From assembly GCF_001506075.1 (NCBI RefSeq), contig NZ_KQ947475.1, positions 1,626,767 to 1,690,766 of the forward strand: DNA of 64,000 nucleotides, given 5' to 3'. The DNA comes from Vibrio sp. MEBiC08052 (GTDB lineage: Bacteria; Pseudomonadota; Gammaproteobacteria; Enterobacterales; Vibrionaceae). Position numbers and translations under genes: made by a program. Position 1 is the stretch's first letter. Every line of letters starts with the position of its first letter. The notes beneath the pieces were generated by a model. That model ran no database searches. It was given only the letters and a program-made list of their open reading frames with translations, and was not told where the DNA came from. Shown piece after piece: positions 28,416 to 36,916 of this stretch.

Positions 28416-30109
28416 TGACACCAATCAAGACAAATATATCGCTCTTAGCCTTTTCTGTATTTGCAGCCACACAGGCGCACGCAGCCCTTTATCAAGTGGT
28501 TGAAGTGACGCCACCCGTATCTTCAGGGAGTTTCCAAAGTGCCTTTGGTGTCGCGATTCAACCCTCGACGGATGATAGTAGTTCAGCCACCAACTTCAAT
28601 AGTTGTTTTCTCGCCAGCTCAATCGGTGGGACGGCTTGTTCTGGCTTTACGCTCGCCGGAGAAACGCGGATTCAGAAAACAATGGCCGGTCAGGCGGTTG
28701 ACGGAATGAGTTATCGGGAGGAAGCACCATTTGGGATGGACAATGCTTTTTCTTATGCTCAGACAGAGAATGATCTGAAAAATTATTGTGTGAGTGAGTT
28801 GCTTTACTCAACTTGCGATGCCTGGGGCCAATCCCATTGGGCGGAGTGGCAACGTGAGCTGACCGGAGATCATACTGTTAACGCAATAGCCTTCGTTGAA
28901 GGCGGGTTGACCTTTAGTAGCCAAAATACGGTGATCAACAGCCTAACTACCAGTTCTGAGCCGATCGGTATTCAACTTTCTACGGGGGATAACCGTCAGA
29001 CTGTCAACGCTCAAGTTCCAGTATCTTTAAAACCAGTAAAAAACGGATTTGATAAATCCCGGGCCTGGAAAACTGACGGCACTTTCACCGTTGGTAGTGT
29101 TTCACAAAGTGTGACCAATAGTTTTGGCAACTATTACAGTTCTAATGCTGCGATTTGGGGCAGTGATGGCGTTGTGGTTAAAATTAACTGGCAATCCGGT
29201 GTGAGTGAAAACAAGGATCAGCGTCTGGCTCAGGGCAGTATGCGTGATTTTGTCGTGAAGAGCGGAACCATCTACGGGGTTGGTTACAATACTTATGACA
29301 GCGACAATAATTTTATGAATGCAACTGTCTTTGAAGTCGCTAGCAGTGATTATGCAACAGTATCAAAATGGACTTCGACTGAGATTAATGACGCGAAGAC
29401 CAAGTCAGGCAATGATCGCATCTATAGCAATACTGTTTTGACTGCCGTGAATGATAATTTGGTTGCGATTGGGGAAGCGAAACGAGCAGGAAAGCGGCCA
29501 TCCGCTGGCGCGGCCGCGAATCGTTTCTTTGTCGTGCCGGATGTCAGTGCTGCATCACCGTCAGCGCTGTTTATCTCCGATAGTATTTCATTTTCCGGTG
29601 CAGGTGGCCATGCCAATGCGATTAATAACTTTAATGAAATTGTTGGTCAGGTCGATACGGAAGCCAGTCGTGAAAGTAGTGGTAAGCCCCGACGGAAGCG
29701 TGCTTTTATCTATCCGTATAATACAACCGGTAGTAACGCTACACGAATGGGCATTTTAGCTAATCGTCCTTGGTTACTGGATGATTTGACCAATGGTGGT
29801 AATTTCTCTGCCAATAACAACCAGTATCGTATTCTCAATGCATCCGATATTAATGATGCGGGCGTGATTGCTGCAACTGCGATTAAGTGTAGTGGTGGAT
29901 ATGATTCTACGGCTCACAATGCGACATGCGGTAATGGCGGACAGACAGAAACAACGGTTGCAGTGAAGTTGATTCCGATCGAAAACGCAACCAGCGGTGA
30001 TATCAGCGCCAGAAGTCAAGAATCAAACTCAACTAAGCGAAGCGGTGGTGCTTTGGGCAGCGCAGGTTTGACACTACTGAGTTTGCTTTTGTTCCGTCGG
30101 AAGCGATGA
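28415..30109 (+). CDS. DUF3466 family exported protein with GlyGly-CTERM anchor
   Basis: Exported protein of 564 residues with a signal peptide (residues 1-23, ending THAHAA-like QAHAAL) and a long Ser/Thr/Asn-rich beta region. The C-terminus is of the GlyGly-CTERM type: RSGGALGSAGLTLLS, then a hydrophobic stretch and the basic end FRRKR. Such tails are recognised by the intramembrane protease rhombosortase for surface attachment or type II secretion in Vibrio. DUF3466 proteins have no known function. The ATG overlaps the uup stop (TAATG), so translation is likely coupled to uup. That pairing of a cytosolic ATPase with a surface protein is odd. Confidence 0.85.
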   Translation: MTPIKTNISLLAFSVFAATQAHAALYQVVEVTPPVSSGSFQSAFGVAIQPSTDDSSSATNFNSCFLASSIGGTACSGFTLAGETRIQKTMAGQAVDGMSYREEAPFGMDNAFSYAQTENDLKNYCVSELLYSTCDAWGQSHWAEWQRELTGDHTVNAIAFVEGGLTFSSQNTVINSLTTSSEPIGIQLSTGDNRQTVNAQVPVSLKPVKNGFDKSRAWKTDGTFTVGSVSQSVTNSFGNYYSSNAAIWGSDGVVVKINWQSGVSENKDQRLAQGSMRDFVVKSGTIYGVGYNTYDSDNNFMNATVFEVASSDYATVSKWTSTEINDAKTKSGNDRIYSNTVLTAVNDNLVAIGEAKRAGKRPSAGAAANRFFVVPDVSAASPSALFISDSISFSGAGGHANAINNFNEIVGQVDTEASRESSGKPRRKRAFIYPYNTTGSNATRMGILANRPWLLDDLTNGGNFSANNNQYRILNASDINDAGVIAATAIKCSGGYDSTAHNATCGNGGQTETTVAVKLIPIENATSGDISARSQESNSTKRSGGALGSAGLTLLSLLLFRRKR

Positions 30110-30206
30110 GTTTTGTCAATAATCGGAATGGGTCACAAATTTGGATTTGCACGCATTTTGGTCTCTTTTTATGCTTGAGTCTGATTCTTAATTGAGCGAT
30201 TCTTAG

Positions 30207-30236
30207 AGGCGTGGTCATAAAAACGCCACGCCTTTG
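30207..30236 (+). terminator. Hairpin after the DUF3466 gene
   Basis: Stem AGGCGTGG / CCACGCCT with an 11-nt loop and a short TTT, between the DUF3466 gene and rmf. Probably a weak terminator. Confidence 0.5.
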
Positions 30237-30281
30237 TAACAGTTATCAGTTAATGAATCGTTAATGTATGAGGACTTTACT

Positions 30282-30455
30282 ATGAAGAGACAAAAGCGAG
30301 ATCGTCTGGGAAGAGCACAGTCTCAAGGGTACAAAGCAGGGTTAAATGGTCGTTCTGCTGAAGAGTGCCCCTACCAACAGATGGATGTTCGCTCCTATTG
30401 GATGGGCGGTTGGCGCGAAGCCAGAGATGATAAGAATTCGGGTCTCTATAAATAA
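30282..30455 (+). CDS. rmf: Ribosome modulation factor
   Basis: Small basic protein that dimerises 70S ribosomes to the inactive 100S form in stationary phase. The 57-residue product starts MKRQKRDRLGRAQSQGYKAG and contains the conserved CPYQ and YWMGGWREAR motifs. I chose the ATG at 30282 because GAGGA lies 7 nt upstream; the ATG at 30264 adds six residues without support. rmf next to a convergent fabA is the usual gammaproteobacterial order. Confidence 0.95.
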   Translation: MKRQKRDRLGRAQSQGYKAGLNGRSAEECPYQQMDVRSYWMGGWREARDDKNSGLYK

Positions 30456-30483
30456 CGAAACATTCCACATACACTGAGAAAAT

Positions 30484-30508
30484 AGCCCCTATAGACAGGG
30501 GCTTTATT
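30484..30508 (+). terminator. Intrinsic terminator after rmf
   Basis: Stem AGCCCCT / AGGGGCT with a 6-nt loop, followed by TTTATTAT. Confidence 0.82.
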
Positions 30509-30520
30509 ATGTTGCTCTGG

Positions 30521-30538
30521 TGCACTATAACTAATTTA
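30521..30538 (+). repeat. Copy 1 of an 18-bp repeat
   Basis: TGCACTATAACTAATTTA lies in the spacer between the rmf and fabA terminators. An identical copy is at 35818-35835, just after the diguanylate cyclase gene. Confidence 0.7.
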
Positions 30539-30546
30539 TTGTATTA

Positions 30547-30572
30547 ATAAAAAACGATCCATTTAAGGATCG
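30547..30572 (-). terminator. Intrinsic terminator after fabA
   Basis: Read leftward: stem CGATCC / GGATCG with a 6-nt loop, followed by TTTTTTATT. It lies about 20 bp after the fabA stop. Confidence 0.82.
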
Positions 30573-30589
30573 CTTATATGATTGTGTTA

Positions 30590-31108
30590 TCAGAAGGTTG
30601 ACGTGTCTTGGAACAAACCAACTTTCAGATCTTTAGCAACATAAATTTCTTTACCATCTACTAAAACTCGACCATCCGCGACACCCATGACCAGTTTACG
30701 GTTGACGACACGCTTCATGTTAATTTCGTAAGTCACTTTTTTAGCCGTTGGCAGAATTTGGCCCGTAAATTTCACTTCACCGACGCCTAAAGCTCTGCCT
30801 TTACCTTTGCCGCCAACCCAGCCTAAAAAGAAGCCGACAAGCTGCCACATCGCATCAAGTCCGAGACATCCTGGCATTACAGGATCACCAGGGAAATGGC
30901 AGTCAAAAAACCATAGATCAGGAGTAATATCAAGCTCAGCCAGAATCAAACCTTTACCAAATTCACCTTCTGTCTCAGACATCTTGGTTACACGATCCAT
31001 CATTAACATATTGGGAGCTGGTAATTGTGGATATCCTGGCCCAAAGAGTTCGCCTCTGCTTGATGCCAGAAGGTCGTCACGATTATAAGATTCACGTTTA
31101 TTTTGCAT
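30590..31108 (-). CDS. fabA: 3-hydroxydecanoyl-[ACP] dehydratase/isomerase FabA
   Basis: Cytosolic hot-dog-fold enzyme that dehydrates 3-hydroxydecanoyl-ACP and isomerises the product, starting anaerobic unsaturated fatty-acid synthesis. The 172-residue protein has the catalytic His in [17 protein letters not shown] and the Asp of [17 protein letters not shown]. Length is exact for FabA. Transcription starts from a promoter overlapping a FadR operator just upstream, so FadR should activate it. The gene lies downstream of ycbZ/lonH, as in E. coli. Confidence 0.97.
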   Translation of the reverse strand: MQNKRESYNRDDLLASSRGELFGPGYPQLPAPNMLMMDRVTKMSETEGEFGKGLILAELDITPDLWFFDCHFPGDPVMPGCLGLDAMWQLVGFFLGWVGGKGKGRALGVGEVKFTGQILPTAKKVTYEINMKRVVNRKLVMGVADGRVLVDGKEIYVAKDLKVGLFQDTSTF

Positions 31109-31138
31109 TATTTATTACTCCAAATATTAACAGCGAGC

Positions 31139-31178
31139 ATGTTAGTGAAGCGGTGTATGTGAAACAACTCCGATCAGT
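31139..31178 (-). promoter_or_regulatory. FadR operator and fabA promoter
   Basis: On the minus strand, ACTGATCGGAGTTGTTT (31162-31178) closely matches the FadR consensus ACTGGTCGGACCTGTTT. The TTGTTT at its end is a plausible -35. After 17 bp there is a -10 TAACAT (31139-31144). The operator therefore covers the -35 to -50 zone, the activating position known for E. coli fabA. It overlaps the ycbZ/lonH stop codon. Confidence 0.78.
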
Positions 31179-32865
31179 AAAAATTCAGTCTATTTTTGAG
31201 TTTTTCCCATAAACTTTCCGTATTTTCTTCACGCTCGAATAATTCAATTCTTTCAGCTATTTTTTCAAGAACACTATTTTTTTCAAAGCCGCTATCCCTG
31301 TCTAGGACGACGTCTGTATCTTTCCGACGAAAGGGTTTTCCCATGAGGATAGGAATCGCTTCATCAACAGTTGATACCGGCCAGATATGGAACTCTCCGG
31401 CTTGTATGCTACTCACCAGTGTATGGTGAAGTGCCAAATTCCTTAAATTGGTTTTAGGGAGAATGACACCTTGCTTACCTGTTAACCCTTGATGGCAACA
31501 AACATGGTAAAACCCTTCTATTTTCTCATTTAAGCCACCGACGGCCTGAACTCTGCCAAATTGATCCACCGCGCCAGTCACTGCAATTTGTTGATCAATG
31601 GCGATATTCGACAATGCACTAACCAGTGAACAGACTTCAGCTAAAGAAGCGCTGTCACCATCGACCTCACTATATGATTGTTCAAATACAACCGATGCAG
31701 AATAGGGCAGTGGCGCATTTAATTCCAGTGCACTGCTGACAAATGCCTGCATAATCATCATACCTTTGGCGTGAAGACTACCACCTAATTCGACTTTACG
31801 CTCGACGTCACTGATATCCCCGTCACCAAAGTGAACGACACATGAAATACGAGCAGGCTCTCCGTAAGAGACTGGGTGTCCTGCAATATCAATCACCGTT
31901 AACCCATTAACCTGACCGACTTGTTTTCCCTGTGTCTCAATCAATACCTGACCGTTGAGAATATCACTCAGTGCTCGTTCCGGCAGATAACTTTCACGAT
32001 AATAGCGTTTATCCAACGCGGACTGAATATGGTCAGACTCAATCGTACTATTGCCAGCTTCAATTGTCGCTTCTTCCAACAAAGTACGGTGCCAGAATAA
32101 ACACAAAGGAATATATTGCTGGTCTTCGGTTTGATAACGGACGCCTGCCGTCAACAATGACTTAACCGCGTCTTCTGACAGAACCGGATAACGGTAAGTC
32201 TGCAGTAACCATTTCAAATAAGCGAAATAGTGCACAAGATTGTCCGACTCAATTTTCATCTCCAGCTCAATCTCTGTATAAAGAGATAAACCGCTCCGGA
32301 TATCATCATCAATATAATCGACCGTTGCCAGCTGTTCGCGATCGCCAGATAAGATCAGTTTAATATCGTAGCGTTTCGCCCATTCATACTGGAGTGGCGA
32401 TTTTTCATTACAGTTTAATGCCGAGACTTCTTCACCAAGCAAAACACTTTTCAGAATCGGCCAGCTATCTGCATTTTTGATCAGCCAGTTAGGCGAGATA
32501 ATAAGATAACCGCCATCCGCTTTATCGAGCAGACCGGAAACTTCGCTGACAAGGTGCCCGTTATCTGCTTTGATCGTGGTGAAAAGGTGTGTTTTTTCCA
32601 GAGACTCACTGGTGATCACCGGTACATTTTTTGGAAGTAAGGTTGAGAGACTATTCTGGATGATATGGCGGTAAACTGAATTGTCCGGTGCATGAATAAC
32701 CAATAAGCGGCTCAGTCCGGTCAGCTCGGTAAAACGACGCAGTGTCGATTGGAGTCGAGGCTGGGTTGACATAAAATCAGCAGGTTGAATGGAAGGGTAT
32801 TGTGCGAATTGTGCGCTGTAGTCGTCAAACTGAGGCGTTACAAAGCGCCATATATCATTTGTCAT
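31174..32865 (-). CDS. ycbZ: Lon-family (S16) protease-like protein YcbZ/LonH
   Basis: Member of the LonH/YcbZ group, with a degenerate N-terminal AAA-like region and a C-terminal S16 protease domain. The 563-residue product has the catalytic Ser in VDGDSASLAE and the catalytic Lys in AVGGLNEKIEGF, spaced as in Lon proteases. No proper Walker A is visible in the N-terminal half, so ATP use is doubtful. The E. coli homologue also lies directly upstream of fabA and is of similar length (~586). The physiological substrate is not known. Confidence 0.9.
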   Translation of the reverse strand: MTNDIWRFVTPQFDDYSAQFAQYPSIQPADFMSTQPRLQSTLRRFTELTGLSRLLVIHAPDNSVYRHIIQNSLSTLLPKNVPVITSESLEKTHLFTTIKADNGHLVSEVSGLLDKADGGYLIISPNWLIKNADSWPILKSVLLGEEVSALNCNEKSPLQYEWAKRYDIKLILSGDREQLATVDYIDDDIRSGLSLYTEIELEMKIESDNLVHYFAYLKWLLQTYRYPVLSEDAVKSLLTAGVRYQTEDQQYIPLCLFWHRTLLEEATIEAGNSTIESDHIQSALDKRYYRESYLPERALSDILNGQVLIETQGKQVGQVNGLTVIDIAGHPVSYGEPARISCVVHFGDGDISDVERKVELGGSLHAKGMMIMQAFVSSALELNAPLPYSASVVFEQSYSEVDGDSASLAEVCSLVSALSNIAIDQQIAVTGAVDQFGRVQAVGGLNEKIEGFYHVCCHQGLTGKQGVILPKTNLRNLALHHTLVSSIQAGEFHIWPVSTVDEAIPILMGKPFRRKDTDVVLDRDSGFEKNSVLEKIAERIELFEREENTESLWEKLKNRLNFY

Positions 32866-33030
32866 TGCATATTCGATATGAATTAAAAGATGAAAGATTA
32901 TATAGAAAAAGTCACCTAGAAAACAGATTCACGTCTCATTGATCAATGATCTATTTGCAGATATTCATATGATGGGTTACGCTGTCACCGCATCTAAGCT
33001 CATTCTGCGTAAGACAATAGGTTATCCCAA

Positions 33031-33480
33031 ATGAAATACCAGCAACTTGAAAATCTGGAATGTGGATGGAAATGGCAATACCTCATGCATCGATATAAAG
33101 AGGGAGTTCAGATCACTCGCTATATCGATAACAGTGAAATTGAACATGCCATTGTATTACTGAGTCAGATTGAACATGAGCCCATCCATGTCTTGGAGTG
33201 GATCGAGCAACATATGTCACCCGAACTGGATAATAAACTGAAGCAGGCGATTCGGGCAAAACGAAAAAGACATTATAATGCTGAACAGATTCATACTCGA
33301 AAGAAATCAATTGATTTGGATTATCGCGTCTGGGAAAAACTGGCTTTTCGTGCGAATGAATTAGGATGCACCTTATCTGAAGCGATTGAATATTTACTCA
33401 GCGAAGCCTCTAAAACTGAAAAAGCGAGTCAGAAAATGAGCTCACTGAAAGAAGATTTAAATCGATTATTATCTGAATAA
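33031..33480 (+). CDS. matP: Macrodomain Ter protein MatP
   Basis: DNA-binding protein that organises the replication-terminus macrodomain by binding matS sites. The 149-residue product matches MatP: opening MKYQQLENLECGWKWQYLMHRY, central KRKRHYNAEQIHTRKKSIDL, and the ribbon-helix-helix region RVWEKLAFRANELGCTLSEA. It is divergent from ycbZ/lonH, the usual arrangement. Its presence does not show where the terminus lies. Confidence 0.95.
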   Translation: MKYQQLENLECGWKWQYLMHRYKEGVQITRYIDNSEIEHAIVLLSQIEHEPIHVLEWIEQHMSPELDNKLKQAIRAKRKRHYNAEQIHTRKKSIDLDYRVWEKLAFRANELGCTLSEAIEYLLSEASKTEKASQKMSSLKEDLNRLLSE

Positions 33481-33495
33481 TCAAGGAATTATCTG

Positions 33496-33813
33496 ATGAT
33501 GTACGTTATAATCATTGCTGCTGTTGTGATTTTCTGGTTGCTTGTTCTCGATCGGCCCGTGTTGTACGTTCATTTTAAAAAAGGTCAATTGGTAAAAGTC
33601 AAAGGTCATTTGCCACTAACGTTAAAACACAATCTGACTGAAATTGGCCATCATTCCCCATTTGATGGATATCTGAAAGCCTACCAGCGTCGAGAGGGGA
33701 TTCGACTCAAATTTTCTTCATCGGTACCGAAGAGTATTCAACAGCGGATTCGCAATGTTTTTCCATTCAGCGGCCTGAAAAAATCGGGCGTCAATCAAAA
33801 AAATAAACGCTAG
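33496..33813 (+). CDS. DUF3634 family membrane-anchored small protein
   Basis: Protein of 105 residues with one N-terminal transmembrane segment (residues 2-18, YVIIIAAVVIFWLLVL) and a basic cytosolic part (FKKGQLVKVKGHLP, LKFSSSVPKSIQQRIRNVFP). It matches the Vibrio DUF3634 family, which has no assigned function. It starts 15 bp after matP, with AAGGAA before the ATG, so it is probably cotranscribed with matP. Confidence 0.8.
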   Translation: MMYVIIIAAVVIFWLLVLDRPVLYVHFKKGQLVKVKGHLPLTLKHNLTEIGHHSPFDGYLKAYQRREGIRLKFSSSVPKSIQQRIRNVFPFSGLKKSGVNQKNKR

Positions 33814-33898
33814 ATACGATAAACCTGACCTCTGTTTGCAATTCCTTGATTATGAGCTAGATTTTATATTGCTTAAGTAAAGGAATAAGAACAATGTC

Positions 33899-35779
33899 AT
33901 GGTCCTGTCAAAAACATATACGAAGTACATTTACTTCACTTTTGGGGTCATTATCTCGGTGGCCTCAATGTCCTTCATTTTGATTACATTTCAAAATCAA
34001 AGAGATATCATTGTAGAAAATCATGCGCAGTTTTTCTTCTCCAGCGCTGAACAATATTCTGAACTTTATGTGAAGTTCGTGAAAAACTCGCTGCAGCCGA
34101 TGCAAAAGAGTGAGGTTGTACATGATTACCTGATCCATTCGCAGCCCAGTCATCAGTTGTTTCTTCGTGCGATGATTCAGCAGCTTACACAGAGTTTTCC
34201 TGCGATTGAACAACTGGATATTTTGAACAGAAACGGAAATTCATTGATCCGTTTTGTGAAGTCGGTTGCGCTCAACACTCAAATAGAATTTTTACCGTCT
34301 GATCAGGAACCGATTTTTCCTCATGTTCAGCAATTGCGTAAAGCTAAACCGAATGATATTTGGTTTTCTCAGATAACACAGCAATCCGGCCTAATCAGAG
34401 CGCAAAGGCTGATGCTTCAAGCTGGTTTACCAATTTTCATGCAAGAGCGATTGATCGGTGCGCTTGTTGTAAACCTCGATATGACCGAATTTTTGCAGCA
34501 CCTTTTTTTTCAACCGGATGCAGATATTTACTTGTTGGATAAACACGGTCAGATTTTATATGCGAATCGAAGCTCAAATAATTGGAGAGCTGATTATCAG
34601 CAAGTTCATCATATGTCTCTGCCAACTACGTTGGCGATGTGGAAAGCCTCCGGATTTTCTACATTTAGTTTATCTCATCTGATCCCCAGTCATGATGAGT
34701 TGACCCTGGCATACAGAATGCGAGGGGAAAAGTCTTATCACACTGATAGGAATCTATTATTCATTGCTGTAATGGCCGTAGCTGCTTTTTCGATACCGCT
34801 CGGGACTTTGATCGTGTGGCACTCAGTTCGTCGTAAGATTATGTTAAATAAATTGTCTGTTGAAAATCAGGCAAGTCTCAATATTATCGATCAATATATT
34901 CCCGTAATTTTCACTGATAAGCAGGGCCGAATTCAGCGTTGCAATGATGCTTTTTTAAAATTAACGGGTTATGCAAAAAATGAGTTACTCGGACAGTCTT
35001 ACGGTATGCTCAGCGATCCGCTTGTAGTGAATCAAGTTTCTTTTTCAATGTTTAGAACACTGTTACCCGGCAAACAGTGGCAAGGAGAGCTCTATAGTCA
35101 GACGCGTGGTGGGGATGAATTGTGGTTACATACATCGATTATACCGAGGTTTGATAAACTCCAGAATCTGACCGGATATATGGCTATTTTTACCGATAGG
35201 ACGGACCGAAAGCAAGTCGAACGAATGGCAGAAAGGGATCCATTGACCGGTATTTATAACCGGATGAAACTCGATGAGTTAATGAGAGAATATCTCGATC
35301 AGTCAGGAAAATCGGGCCGTGAATTTTCCATCATTCTGATCGATATTGATTATTTTAAAACTATCAATGATGAGTATGGGCATTTGGTTGGTGATAATAC
35401 TTTGATTGAAATGACCCGTCTGTTGCAACAATCCTTAAATAAACCGAATGAAATTGGCCGCTGGGGTGGAGAGGAGTTTGTTGTCATTTGTCCTCAATCA
35501 GACTATTTAGCAGCATTTCATATGGCCAATAAACTTTGCAATATTGTCGCTCAACATCGCTTCAGACAAACCGGCCAAGTGACCATTAGTTTAGGTGTCA
35601 GTTCATCGCTTGGAAAAGACTCTGTCGCTGAGTTGTTGAATGAAGCTGATCAAGGATTGTATGAAGCCAAAGATCGCGGACGTTGTCAGGTTGTTGGACG
35701 TTTGAACAGTGAGCTACAACCTCAATTGGAGTCAAACTTGCAAGAGACTGAGACTCCTAGCACTGAATTACTGATTTAA
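33899..35779 (+). CDS. Membrane diguanylate cyclase with periplasmic sensor and PAS domain
   Basis: Predicted c-di-GMP synthase. Residues 10-30 and 290-312 are transmembrane helices bracketing a periplasmic sensor of the Cache type (LDILNRNGNSLIRFV, LVVNLDMTEFL, IYLLDKHGQIL). A PAS domain follows at about 330-450 (FTDKQGRIQRCNDAFLKLTGY). The GGDEF domain (about 455-600) has DPLTGIYNRMKL, IDIDYFKTINDEYGH and an intact GRWGGEEF active site. No RxxD inhibitory site precedes the active loop, so product inhibition may be absent. A degraded copy of its 3' end lies at 42870-42929. Confidence 0.92.
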   Translation: MVLSKTYTKYIYFTFGVIISVASMSFILITFQNQRDIIVENHAQFFFSSAEQYSELYVKFVKNSLQPMQKSEVVHDYLIHSQPSHQLFLRAMIQQLTQSFPAIEQLDILNRNGNSLIRFVKSVALNTQIEFLPSDQEPIFPHVQQLRKAKPNDIWFSQITQQSGLIRAQRLMLQAGLPIFMQERLIGALVVNLDMTEFLQHLFFQPDADIYLLDKHGQILYANRSSNNWRADYQQVHHMSLPTTLAMWKASGFSTFSLSHLIPSHDELTLAYRMRGEKSYHTDRNLLFIAVMAVAAFSIPLGTLIVWHSVRRKIMLNKLSVENQASLNIIDQYIPVIFTDKQGRIQRCNDAFLKLTGYAKNELLGQSYGMLSDPLVVNQVSFSMFRTLLPGKQWQGELYSQTRGGDELWLHTSIIPRFDKLQNLTGYMAIFTDRTDRKQVERMAERDPLTGIYNRMKLDELMREYLDQSGKSGREFSIILIDIDYFKTINDEYGHLVGDNTLIEMTRLLQQSLNKPNEIGRWGGEEFVVICPQSDYLAAFHMANKLCNIVAQHRFRQTGQVTISLGVSSSLGKDSVAELLNEADQGLYEAKDRGRCQVVGRLNSELQPQLESNLQETETPSTELLI

Positions 35780-36463
35780 TGAATGGTATTTTTGTTGATA
35801 ATGTCATGATAATCTAATGCACTATAACTAATTTAATTTATGGTACTGAAATTCTTAATCATTTTTCCAACAAAATGATAACAACTCTCTTAAACCATAA
35901 AATCTCTAAGTCTGAGAGGCAAGAATAAACGCAATAAGAAGTCAGCGAACGAATATTGAGTGCTCTTATCATTAAAAATATATACGAACTTATCGTCCGT
36001 GTTGTTAATCGAGATTATTATTTTGTCTGACGATCACACGATAAAAAGCCTGACTGAGAATGTATGGGCCAAAGCTCTCCGGAGAAAAACCAACTGCGGA
36101 CATCGATGATCGCCGCCATGTTTTAACCAAGCGGTTTAAGTTCGACAGGACTTTAAATCAGTTAATATATTGGTTACTCACAATATAGTAAGTATAAATA
36201 AACGGGATATGACTGAATTGTCCCAATATTTAAGTGCGTATTATATATATTATGTTAAATACAATAATCGAGTCGATTCAATGCGTTAATGCTTCCCATC
36301 CCCTAATTGATATGTTTATATATGATAATTATTTCATCTGTTCGTCAAAAAATTAATCCTACCTTACTCACCTCACTTAGCCTAAACTATACTCAGTCAT
36401 AATATTTCTAATTTCTCTATCAACAAAAACAAACAGAACAAACGTATCATTGGTTAAAATCTT
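35780..36463. other. AT-rich intergenic region at the left edge of the island
   Basis: This 684-bp spacer has no credible coding frame. It contains the second copy of the 18-bp repeat at 35818-35835. A short GC-richer patch at about 36050-36170 stands out from the surrounding AT-rich DNA and may be a remnant of foreign sequence. The promoter of the P-loop kinase gene should be at its right end, but none is clear. Confidence 0.5.
35818..35835 (+). repeat. Copy 2 of an 18-bp repeat
   Basis: Identical to the sequence at 30521-30538 (TGCACTATAACTAATTTA) and in the same orientation. It lies 38 bp after the diguanylate cyclase stop and may mark the boundary of inserted DNA. Confidence 0.7.
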
Positions 36464-36916
36464 ATGAATATATATTTGATGATAGGCGCACCAGGTGCCG
36501 GAAAAAGCTACTACTGCGAAAAAGCGTTTTCGGGGATAGAGATAATATCCTGTGACAGACTGCGAGAAGAATTTTTTGGAGACAGGCGATCTTTTGAAAT
36601 CAGAGAGGTAATAAAAAATAAAATCAAAGAAATAGTCATGGGTAAAGTGAGAGGCTCGCAGGAAGATATCGTCCTTGATACTACATACTTCAACGAGGCT
36701 CATGAACGGGAGTTTCTTTTTGCTCTCGGCCAAAACATAAGAATCAATGCAATATTTGTACAGACCACGCTTGAGCGTTGCTTAAGGCGAAACCAAATGC
36801 GAACACATAATAGAATTGTACCGGACCACATGGTCGAAATGCTGTTTGGGCGAGTATGCCCACCCGATCATGCTGAAGGGTTTAGCTCAATCAAGGTGGT
36901 GGCTGAACAACTCTAA
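36464..36916 (+). CDS. P-loop kinase of the AAA_33 / polynucleotide-kinase-like type
   Basis: Small nucleotide-binding protein, 150 residues, with Walker A GAPGAGKS at residues 8-15, an Asp-x-x-Arg motif in SCDRLREEF, and LDTTYF near residue 72. A lid-like arginine cluster is present (LRRNQMRTHNR). This resembles T4-type polynucleotide kinases and zeta-toxin-like kinases. The substrate is unknown, and no second toxin-antitoxin gene is adjacent. It is convergent with the UvrA-like gene, and the two stop codons overlap within four bases. It may belong to the island. Confidence 0.7.
   Translation: MNIYLMIGAPGAGKSYYCEKAFSGIEIISCDRLREEFFGDRRSFEIREVIKNKIKEIVMGKVRGSQEDIVLDTTYFNEAHEREFLFALGQNIRINAIFVQTTLERCLRRNQMRTHNRIVPDHMVEMLFGRVCPPDHAEGFSSIKVVAEQL

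Noticed and set aside
36050..36170. GC-richer patch left of the kinase gene as a transposase remnant
   Set aside because: Translations in either direction gave no motif I could match to a transposase family.
36464..36916. P-loop kinase as a toxin of a toxin-antitoxin pair
   Set aside because: No small antitoxin-like gene precedes or follows it on the same strand; the zeta-toxin resemblance is limited to the nucleotide-binding motifs.
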